Shown: positions 59,301 through 64,000 of the stretch, in pieces
Position numbering within the stretch: the first letter of the stretch is position 1
Layout of the letters: the number at the start of each line of letters is the position of its first letter
Source: Rhyacophila brunnea
Lineage: Eukaryota > Arthropoda > Insecta > Trichoptera > Rhyacophilidae
NCBI GenBank assembly: GCA_022495005.1
Contig: JAGYXB010001061.1
Coordinates: 248,001 to 312,000, forward strand
Length of the DNA: 64,000 nt
Direction of reading: 5' to 3'
The notes under the pieces: model-generated
Database searches by the model: none
Told to the model about the DNA's origin: nothing
What the model saw: the letters and a program-made list of their open reading frames with translations, nothing else
Position numbers and translations under genes: made by a program

Positions 59301-61319
59301 CCATACAATAGTGACATTGCGTCTCGCTTACGCTGGAAGAATGAGATTGGAGAGACAGTTAGCACTTTTACGTGTAAACAGTTAAGTATTATCGCTATAG
59401 TTTAAAATACACACTATTAGTGCAAGTCAATCCATGCAGGTGTACAGGCACTAATATTTACAATATTCGTTATTGGTCATTCATTATATTGAAGGTACAT
59501 CCGATCCTCTTTTTGCTCGGGGGATAGATTTCAAAGACTACCGTGTAAAAAAAGATACGGTGCCCATACAAAAATGGTAGATAGGTTCCATTTGTACTTA
59601 AAATACGAAATTCTTGAACTCAAAAATAAATCGAATTTATTTATAGATAAATTCCATAGTTTTCGATTTAAATTAAATTTAGCATAGAGAAATACATTCA
59701 TTCTACGCTACTTGACAATAAACGTGCCCGTTTAATGCTGTTTTTCGCTGGTGAAAAATCATTCTCATCGCTGGAAATATTTGCCGAAGCACGCGGCGCG
59801 TCTCTCGTATCAAACCCAAAGTGACTGACTAGTGGCGCCATGTATGTACGTGTATATGCTTGGGCGATTTTCGGTGACAACATATGTATGCACCAGTGGC
59901 GTGCGGTCCATTACAATGCAATTTTTCACGTATTCTTATTCTTTTTAGTTTTTTTTAAACCGTATTAAAGCAAAAAAATCAGTGTAAATAAAAAATAATC
60001 AGTACTTTTTTTAAAGCATGTTATTTCGAAACCGTGCAAAAAGAGGATCGGGTGTATATACAATGTATTGCACAATATCGGAATGTGAAAGCTTTACATT
60101 ATTGCGCCTTGTCTACTTAGTGGTTCAAATCGTAATGTTAGTATATTTTTCGCACATTTCATTCATCTGTGTGGCGCCCAAATGTCCTTTGTTTAGTTAT
60201 CCAATGTCCAGTCGGTGGCACCTAATCTTCCAAATAATACAACGAACAATATTTCTTGCACAGAAACTTAATTTTTATATTATAAGTACAAAATAAATAT
60301 GACCTTACCCATAATTGAAACGAGTAAAATTGGGGCGTATTGTGTCAAAATCTGATAATGTATAATTATTTGTCAGCCAGATGATGTAGACGACAGGTTG
60401 CCGAGAATTGGTACCGAGTTTTGGAGTGATGGCTATTGAATAGCATCCACTGAACCAATACTTCATGCAGAATGAAAGATTAAACTAAAACAAACAAAAC
60501 ATCAGAAATTTATTATACGTATGTATTTCTTTCTGATATATCTGTTGTACCTACTATAATAAAGTTTTATCTGATGTCAGTGAAAAACATTGGGAATTTT
60601 TGAGAGTAAATAAAACTATTAGGTAGGTAGGTAAATATTTTACAGATAACGTGATACTAGTATAAACATTATATAAAAACATGTTGGTATTTGATGACTG
60701 TTATAAATGTTATAATATACGAATGTTCAATATAAAATCATAATTAAGTTTAGTATCCTCAGATTAAAGAATAATGTATCTATAAGGCTTGTTCTTAAAA
60801 AATATTCAATTAAAAATCTAAATAACTACCTACTTAAATAGGAGATCTATAAACAGTATAATTTTGACATTTCACGTTACACCTAGGTACATATTTTTTT
60901 TAACAATGATTATTATCACTGTTCTAATATTTGATAAGTCTTACCTGAGAGCAATTAGAATGATTTTGAGTATCAACTGGAAAGTGAAGAATTTTTTTTG
61001 ACACAATAATATCTCTGTTATAAGTGTTATAATTACAATCCTTCTCATTTTCGGCAGCATCAATCCGATCAACAGTTATGAGATAATTATCAAATCCACA
61101 ACCATTCTCGTGAGCTATGAAATTAACAGTGTATTCGGCATTATCATTGTTTTCGTTGTAAAAATATTTGAGATCAGTTGTATGTTCGCTAAAATTACAT
61201 GTCGATGTCGTGTTATTTTTGCATAACGTAGTGGCTCCAAATTTGCACGATTCATTTGTTTTGACTGCGTCGATGAACACCATAACTATGGTACAGGCTA
61301 TCAAACAATATTTTATCAT
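41051..61319 (-). CDS. Interleukin-17 receptor-like transmembrane protein with SEFIR domain (8 exons, 582 aa)
   Basis: The coding sequence joins 61319-60945, 60484-60309, 57422-57329, 54300-54117, 50645-50311, 46968-46797, 42244-42115 and 41333-41051. All junctions are GT-AG and all phases agree (0, 2, 0, 1, 0, 1, 2), giving 1749 bp. Residues 1-21 form a signal peptide. Residues 22-301 form a cysteine-rich ectodomain with many N-X-S/T sites (for example N22, N35, N42). About 302-325 is one membrane helix followed by basic KKR. About 357-500 is a SEFIR-like domain: box 1 GIFLLYARDC, box 2 CKVYDLFDD, then a VVVVASE strand, with KFFVIRIPKF near the end. SEFIR domains in IL-17 receptors bind the Act1/CIKS adaptor through homotypic contacts, so a plasma-membrane cytokine-receptor role is inferred. 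The length lies within the vertebrate IL-17R range. The family call rests on motif and architecture recognition, not a search. Ligand and adaptor are unknown. Confidence 0.82.
42115..42244 (-). CDS. IL-17R-like gene, exon 7 (SEFIR C-terminal half)
   Basis: The acceptor ATTTTCAG|ACAAGG completes an Asp codon. It encodes 42 residues including NWLDGLVIYSLKMISFDV and YHKFFVI, the latter resembling the late SEFIR strand. The donor is ATAAG|GTTAGT, phase 2. Confidence 0.8.
42816..44198 (-). mobile_element. Tigger/pogo-family transposon with decayed transposase, TSD TA
   Basis: The ends CAGGAGGACCTCGACTTTCG and, inverted, CAGGTGGACCTCGACTTACA are flanked by TA (42814-42815 and 44199-44200). The minus strand encodes a broken pogo/jerky-type transposase. 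The N-terminal part is an HTH remnant (RSYDTTRSTICSILKN). The DDE core has NVDDTGLFWKK and then, in another frame, MPSRTFLSKEKSVAPGHKPS and LTLLLGGNLAGDLKL. Several stops and frameshifts show it is inactive. It lies in intron 6 of the receptor gene. Confidence 0.8.
43157..43920 (-). pseudogene. Tigger/pogo transposase pseudogene
   Basis: The minus-strand reading starts near 43900 (EKRKTAVLIRTKRNQ), passes a CENP-B-like HTH and reaches the DDE block. Between FWKK and MPSRTF a run of six A sits where seven would keep frame, so at least one single-base deletion is present. In-frame stops interrupt the HTH region. Pogo-family enzymes cut and paste at TA; this copy cannot. Confidence 0.75.
44712..45136 (+). 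repeat. TIR family B, copy 2 (IL-17R-like intron 6)
   Basis: Runs from ACCCCGGATTTACTGCTG through GCATGCATGAATCAAAAAAG, CTGCGCCTGCGCAGTAGAAC and GAATGAGATTGGCGAGACAG to ATCCATGCACGTGTACAGGC. Part of its middle (GCGCAGTAGAACGATAGTGG, CCGGTGAAAAAACGAACTAC) matches family A, so A and B share a module. Confidence 0.65.
45824..45871. repeat. Perfect 18-bp stem hairpin
   Basis: TCTATAGCATCATGTTTG and its exact complement are separated by a 12-nt loop. It lies in receptor intron 6, just before the hAT remnant. Too short for a typical pre-miRNA; likely the relic of a small palindromic element. Confidence 0.6.
45989..46504 (-). mobile_element. Internally deleted hAT element with exact 8-bp TSD
   Basis: The flanks ATTATAAG at 45981-45988 and 46505-46512 are identical. 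The ends read CAAAGGATTGGAACGG and, inverted, CAGAGCGTTGAAGTGG. On the minus strand at about 46320-46140 a frame keeps the hAT C-terminal dimerisation signature (VVSSMRVEPSVERLFSVLKL, then SEKRQIMKYD). It sits in intron 6 of the receptor gene. The 147-codon frame across it is a different, meaningless frame. Confidence 0.8.
46797..46968 (-). CDS. IL-17R-like gene, exon 6 (SEFIR core)
   Basis: The acceptor TTTCTAG|GTT starts exactly at SEFIR box 2 (VYDLFDD). The exon continues through an amphipathic helix (EFVQSLIQ) to a buried strand KVVVVASECAEKL, the usual SEFIR/TIR-like order. The donor is CTCTG|GTAATT, phase 1. Confidence 0.82.
47222..47882 (+). repeat. TIR family F, copy 2 (IL-17R-like intron 5)
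   Basis: The ends GCCGTGGCCCAATGACATT and, inverted, GCCACGGCAATGACATA enclose shared blocks ATTAATATGGACGAAGCA, CGCCATTACAATAAAGGT and GTATCGCATAATGGAAATGG. It is larger than copy 1, with about 250 bp of extra sequence near 47350-47680. Confidence 0.55.
48127..48512. mobile_element. Non-autonomous pogo-like element in IL-17R-like intron, TSD TA
   Basis: The ends CAGTAGAACCTCGTTAATAA and, inverted, CAGTAAAACTTTGTTAATAC are flanked by TA (48125-48126 and 48513-48514). 386 bp, non-coding, in intron 5 of the receptor gene. A solo end-like sequence (CAGTAGAACCTCAATTTCAA) near 31887 may be related. Confidence 0.7.
49098..49873. mobile_element. TIR element in IL-17R-like intron 5, possible TA TSD
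   Basis: TCGTCGCTATAGGATTGGTT with TGTCGAATA at the left matches the inverse of the right end (CCGTCGCCGTAGGATTGGTT with TGTCGAATA). TA flanks both sides (49096-49097 and 49874-49875). The interior repeats CAGCTGTCAAARTCAGA twice (about 49258 and 49398). Confidence 0.5.
50204..50254. repeat. 21-bp stem hairpin next to receptor exon 5 donor
   Basis: ACTTGGCTACTATATCACAC C pairs with the inverse at 50234-50254 with one mismatch and a 9-nt loop. It begins 57 nt into intron 5, downstream of the donor at 50310. Confidence 0.6.
50311..50645 (-). CDS. IL-17R-like gene, exon 5 (juxtamembrane, TM helix, SEFIR box 1)
   Basis: The acceptor TTTTTTCAG|AGCGG completes a Glu codon. The exon holds a short Ser/Asn-rich stalk, a membrane helix (IGIIAGSSILLICIVSTISW, then FIYKKR as stop-transfer), a cytoplasmic linker with CPDVQC, and the first strand and helix of the SEFIR fold (GIFLLYARDCQLF). 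The donor TGCAAG|GTGATT is phase 0, directly after ANLTGCK. Confidence 0.85.
51533..51775 (+). repeat. tRNA-derived SINE (IL-17R-like intron 4)
   Basis: A tRNA-like head with A-box-like GGCTTAAGCGTTGGACT and consensus B box GGTTCGAATCC (51583-51593). Then a unique body with GTGGCTGACATCCATTTCTC, CTGTTAATACAAACCTCTAC and GGATCGGACATGGTCGAAAG, ending in poly(A). A diverged copy lies at 38110-38308. RNA polymerase III would drive such an element. Confidence 0.75.
52617..53247 (-). mobile_element. Internally deleted Tigger/pogo-like element, TSD TA
   Basis: The ends CAGTACTCTCTCAGTAGTCC and, inverted, CAGTACACTCTCAGTAATCC are flanked by TA (52615-52616 and 53248-53249). The minus strand at 53131-52900 keeps a transposase remnant with YNADETGLCWKLL and KSNVPGRKVPKDRIT, a recognisable Tigger/jerky DDE core. 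The HTH and C-terminal parts are missing. Confidence 0.75.
53728..53894. mobile_element. Harbinger-type palindromic MITE in IL-17R-like intron, TSD TAA
   Basis: A 167-bp hairpin with arms of about 65 bp, including GTTGTGCGCAACTCAAACGT and its complement. TAA flanks at 53725-53727 and 53895-53897. It lies in intron 4 of the receptor gene. Confidence 0.75.
54117..54300 (-). CDS. IL-17R-like gene, exon 4 (membrane-proximal ectodomain)
   Basis: The acceptor TTTTACAG|AGTC is phase 0. The exon encodes 61 residues with six cysteines (NCTLSG, VVCQCYE, WRCNVEGG, FQACNWI), consistent with a disulfide-linked membrane-proximal module. The donor is ATTTG|GTAAAT, phase 1. Confidence 0.8.
54373..54728 (-). 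repeat. TIR family A, copy 4 (inverted, in IL-17R-like intron)
   Basis: Same family in the opposite orientation: GCGTCAATTACATTGAGCTT at the left, TGTAATTGAGAC at the right, CTACGCAGACGCAGTAGGCC in the middle. It begins only 73 bp upstream of receptor exon 4 (54300) in intron 3, so it could affect splicing. Confidence 0.75.
55097..56609 (+). pseudogene. 5'-truncated non-LTR retrotransposon (LINE) reverse-transcriptase remnant
   Basis: Pieces in shifting frames give the RT order: KNGKAPGGDGIHP, WVNGEIITL, NYRGITLLSVPGKILA, KNQAGFLAGKACADQIHNLR, CCFVDYEKAFDSL, GVRQGCVLAPFLF, LEYADDAVQFDN (the YADD catalytic box), FKYLGVHITGDG, then the C-terminal RRWTWLGHVLRM region. A nine-A run at 55278-55286, a stop after KCLH, and a shift near 56250 break it. 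The 3' end is GAAGAAGATGAAGAAGAA, typical of LINE tails. The upstream endonuclease is absent. The clade was not assigned. It lies in intron 3 of the receptor gene. Confidence 0.8.
57329..57422 (-). CDS. IL-17R-like gene, exon 3 (ectodomain)
   Basis: A polypyrimidine acceptor ending TTTTTAG|AAAT completes a Gly codon and adds 31 residues (for example NHIELHWLFEP and YSIYLYRTDDN). The donor is GACAAT|GTAAGT, phase 0. The 94-bp length fits the reading frame on both sides. Confidence 0.8.
57915..58650 (-). repeat. Dispersed repeat family D, copy 2 (IL-17R-like intron 2)
   Basis: Inverse-orientation relative of 10256-10952; shared blocks include ACAATGCCGCAAATTTCGTA and AAGCATCTCGCCGAATCCGA. The overlapping 85-codon frame is incidental. 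Confidence 0.65.
59050..59457 (+). repeat. TIR family B, copy 3 (IL-17R-like intron 2)
   Basis: Same order as copy 2: CATTTACACGTGTAATACTG, GATTGCATGCAAGGATCAAA, GTGCGCATGCGCAGTAGCGA, AATGAGATTGGAGAGACAGT, ATCCATGCAGGTGTACAGGC. Contains a small internal duplication, ATGTATTACC twice, at about 59128-59150. Confidence 0.65.
59498..60054. mobile_element. Mariner-type MITE family C, copy 2, in IL-17R-like intron
   Basis: The ends CATCCGATCCTCTTTTTGCT and, inverted, CACCCGATCCTCTTTTTGCA are flanked by TA (59496-59497 and 60055-60056). Internal blocks such as GTGCCCATACAAAAATGGTA match copy 1. Small indels distinguish the two. It lies in intron 2 of the receptor gene. Confidence 0.8.
60309..60484 (-). 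CDS. IL-17R-like gene, exon 2 (ectodomain)
   Basis: The acceptor TTTTAG|TTT continues in phase 0 from exon 1 and encodes 58 residues including FCMKYWFSGCYS and VVYIIWLTNNYTL, an alternating beta-strand-like pattern suited to an extracellular fibronectin-III-like fold. The donor TATGG|GTAAGG is phase 2. This exon was found by splice continuity. Confidence 0.8.
60945..61319 (-). CDS. IL-17R-like gene, exon 1 (start codon, signal peptide, N-terminal ectodomain)
   Basis: The ATG at 61319 opens with a hydrophobic segment (YCLIACTIVMVFIDA) typical of a signal peptide. Then come 104 residues rich in Cys and N-glycosylation sequons. The donor is CTCAG|GTAAGA, phase 0; without splicing the frame stops six codons later. 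I saw no clear core-promoter motif in the AT-rich sequence upstream (61320-61450). Confidence 0.85.
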
Positions 61320-61879
61320 TTTGACATTACACGTATTGAAATATCCAACACAATTAACCGAACATGAAACTTGTAAGTAGTTTGTTTACATCCGAAATAA
61401 TAATATATTGAGGAATAATTGGCTGTTTCAGATTCATTTTCCGCACAATAAATTCTCTACACAAATCGCCTGCGTTTTATGTTAAATGCAGTCTTTTGAT
61501 TACTTTCACAAAACTAATAAAAAAACAACAAAAAACCCGCTCACATAAACATTCAATTAATTTATTGAGCAACTGAGGTTATGAGCAATGAATGTATAAA
61601 AATGTTATGATGACTACCAAGTACCAATAGTACCAATGACTACTTTAATCTAGTGTCATTACTTTAAGTTGCGAATACACGATACGAAACAGTTACATAG
61701 TACGATATCATTTTTGAGCAACATCGAGCAACAAATATTGAAATCTTATATTGACTATAGACACTATGGTACACTATAAAGTATACAGATTTTATAAGTT
61801 TTTAATTACGTAAATTCAATTCAATCATTGTATTACCTACCATTAAACTTGATTCAGTGACGTAGGTAACTTCAAATTC

Positions 61880-62112
61880 TGCCGCCGCGTTGACACGGTC
61901 CAAGTACGACCCAAGTACACTTGGACCGAGCGCCATCCAAGCGCACTCGTACGGGACATCTTCATACTAATTACTCCTATCCAAGCTACTTGGACCACGT
62001 TCTACTCATCCAAGCTAGCTTGGATAGGAATAATTAGTATGAAGATGTCTCATACGAGTGCACTTGGTCCAAGTTAACTTGGATCGTACTTGGATCGTGT
62101 CAAAGCGGCTTC
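61880..62112. mobile_element. Palindromic MITE with repeated CCAAGT/ACTTGG motifs
   Basis: The left end TTGACACGGTCCAAGTACGA pairs with the inverse of TCGTACTTGGATCGTGTCAA. Internally CTAATTACTCCTATCCAAGC pairs with GCTTGGATAGGAATAATTAG, so most of the ~230 bp folds on itself. CCAAG/CTTGG pentamers occur more than ten times. It lies about 0.6 kb upstream of the receptor gene. Confidence 0.65.
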
Positions 62113-62897
62113 ACCCGCAAAAATCTGTGTCCCCTTCATAAAAAATTAAGTAGGATGTACCTAATTTCCCGAATAGTTTTGTCATGTAAAAAATGTTATT
62201 AACAACTAAAATAAATGTGAACTATCTATATCAATTGAACTGGTCAGCTGGTGTTTACGTAATCGAATTATAAAAAAGTTTTTGTTGGTTCTACGATATT
62301 TGAGTTAGATTATATTATTATACTCACCCTAAGAATGATCAAAATATAATAAATTGATCCCGACAATACCTATATGCTTAAAACCTAAACAGAGGTAATA
62401 CTATAATATAGTAATTGAGGCGTGTAGTTTCAAAACAACGTATTTCACTTTTACAAATTGTTGGCAAACACCAAAAAACTGTTTACGGTGTTGATTTTAC
62501 ATATTTTTTTGTTATTTCTGTTGAAAATTGTAGTTTACACTTTGAAATGGATAGTTCAATGCTAAAAACTATGCCAATGTTCTTAAAAGAATGTTTTTTC
62601 TAATAATATATTTGGAATAAGTTACTTTTGTTCCCGACACTTGGAATAAGTTATATTTGAAACCAACACATTTGGAATAAATTGCGTTTGTAAAAACCAC
62701 TAAAAAAACTGTCATGTTAAATGTTGCAGGAAAAGTCGTGAATATTCGTAACCATCCAAAATAATTATTCTGGGTTATTAATTTTAAAATAATTGAAATT
62801 AGGTAAATATAATTGGTCATTCAAATTATTTCACTGTTTTGTGAAATTTAGGCATAGGTACATCCTATTAAAATGGTTTTGATACAAATATTATTTT

Positions 62898-63656
62898 TGA
62901 AGTTATACTTCTTTTGGCGCGTTTAGTAGAGGGTACAATAATTGAGAGCTGCGCGCGCACACCGTTACGAAAGTGCGACATGATCACGTGATCGGGGTAC
63001 CATCACCATACGGAATGAAACGACAAGATAATTTTAAACCAGCGGCACTCCAATAAGCGGCCCCCTTTCTTGAGTGTGTAATTTAACAAAATAATTAAAA
63101 TAGTAATATTAAATAATATTAATAATCACGGAATGAAGTAATAAAATAATTTTAAACCAGCGATGCTCCAATAAGCGTCCCATTTTCTAAGTGCGTAATT
63201 TAACAAGGTAATTAAAATAGTAATAGTAAATAATATTAATAAATACGAAATGAAGCAACAAGATAATTTTAACCCAGCGGCACTCCAATAAGTGGCCCGT
63301 TTTCTCGAGTGTTCAATGTTCAAAACCTTCATAATAAATATATAGACAATAATATGAATAAGAAATTTAATGTCCAAGAGATAATTGTACTCTAAAATTA
63401 GGGGATTAAAATGAAGGTTTAATTTATAAAGTTTACCATGTGTAATTATTGAAGAATATAAACTACTCCAAACTTTCGAAGTGTTTCATTTCAACTTCCT
63501 ACCAATAAGACAAACAAACAATTTGGATAGTTCGATGAACCGAAGAAAAACTTTTATTTATTTTATGAACCTGATTTTAAGTCACCACACCAGAGCTAGT
63601 CGAAGAATATAGGTAATCACACGTTTTGTTTTGTTACGCCAAAGAAGTATAACTTC
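62898..63656. mobile_element. TIR element, ends GAAGTTATACTTCTTT, containing a minisatellite
   Basis: GAAGTTATACTTCTTTTGGC at 62898 pairs with the inverse of GCCAAAGAAGTATAACTTC near 63640. Both sides are followed by CG-rich motifs (GAGCTGCGCGCGCACACC; ACGCGCACGCGCG). The central 300 bp is a ~117-bp tandem array. Non-coding. Confidence 0.55.
63013..63320 (+). repeat. Minisatellite, ~117-bp unit, about 2.6 copies
   Basis: Units start near 63013, 63131 and 63247 with GAATGAARYRACAAGATAAT-like sequence. Each holds TTTTAAMCCAGCGGCACTCC, AATAAGYGGCCC and TAATTTAACAARRTAATTAA. Units differ by scattered substitutions. Confidence 0.75.
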
Positions 63657-64000
63657 TAACGCGCACGCGCGTATATAAGTACACGCACCGATTTTTTATT
63701 ATTATAACAAAAAACAACAAACAACGTTAGTTAGAAAATAGTATTCAAACAATAAAATACCTGATATTGACAATGAAAATTAGGTAAGTAAATAATAATT
63801 GATAATAATATTATATAAAAAAATATATGAGTAGTGATATAAACCTAACCCCGTGATACTCAAATTACGAAGTAACATAAAATTTCTAAGACACTAATTG
63901 TCACCGAAACAAGCTTCCGCTGACCATGTTGGTAAAAAAATCAGTACTTACCTATTTTTTGTTTAAATATATATTAAACAATATTACATACTTATCCTCA

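Noticed and set aside
1..64000. CRISPR arrays, bacterial operons or integrated viral genes
   Set aside because: No regularly spaced repeats, no dense same-strand ORFs with ribosome binding sites, and no recognisable viral structural or replication proteins.

Overview
This is an AT-rich eukaryotic nuclear segment, almost certainly from an insect. Genes are split by GT-AG introns, long non-coding stretches are packed with DNA-transposon debris, and a short palindromic microrepeat (GTAGGTACCTAC-like) recurs throughout. That microrepeat and the transposon mix fit a hemipteran or lepidopteran, but the window alone does not decide between them. No prokaryotic operons, CRISPR arrays or rRNA genes were seen.

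The main host gene is on the minus strand at 61319-41051. It has eight exons whose reading phases all join, giving a 582-residue single-pass receptor: signal peptide, cysteine-rich glycosylated ectodomain, one membrane helix and a cytoplasmic SEFIR domain, the architecture of interleukin-17 receptors. Its seven introns (about 18.5 kb) hold Tigger/pogo, hAT, Harbinger-like and mariner-like elements, a broken LINE and several MITE families.

The second item is a near-complete DNA transposon at 20299-23931. It has 8-bp target duplications, long terminal inverted repeats and a three-exon transposase gene of about 611 codons. The transposase has RNase-H-like acidic motifs but not the usual hAT sequence signature, and it is broken by one single-base frameshift. 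A 378-bp MITE sits inside its left terminal repeat.

A third, unrecognised host gene starts on the minus strand at 25421 with two short spliced exons and runs leftward; its other exons were not found. A possible 5' exon of another gene lies at 4868-4983 on the plus strand.

The rest is layered mobile DNA. A 1.39-kb piggyBac-type foldback (TTAA duplication) sits inside a hAT-like element (34028-35852), and an uninterrupted relative with the same TTAA lies at 18267-18519. Other elements include a deleted hAT (26551-27968) carrying a mariner-type MITE, several Harbinger-type palindromic MITEs with TWA duplications (19332, 28662, 40202, 53728), four Tigger/pogo-like elements with TA duplications (37097, 42816, 48127, 52617), four copies of a ~350-bp TIR family, tRNA-derived SINEs, and a 117-bp minisatellite near the right end. 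The left 19 kb has no confident gene.
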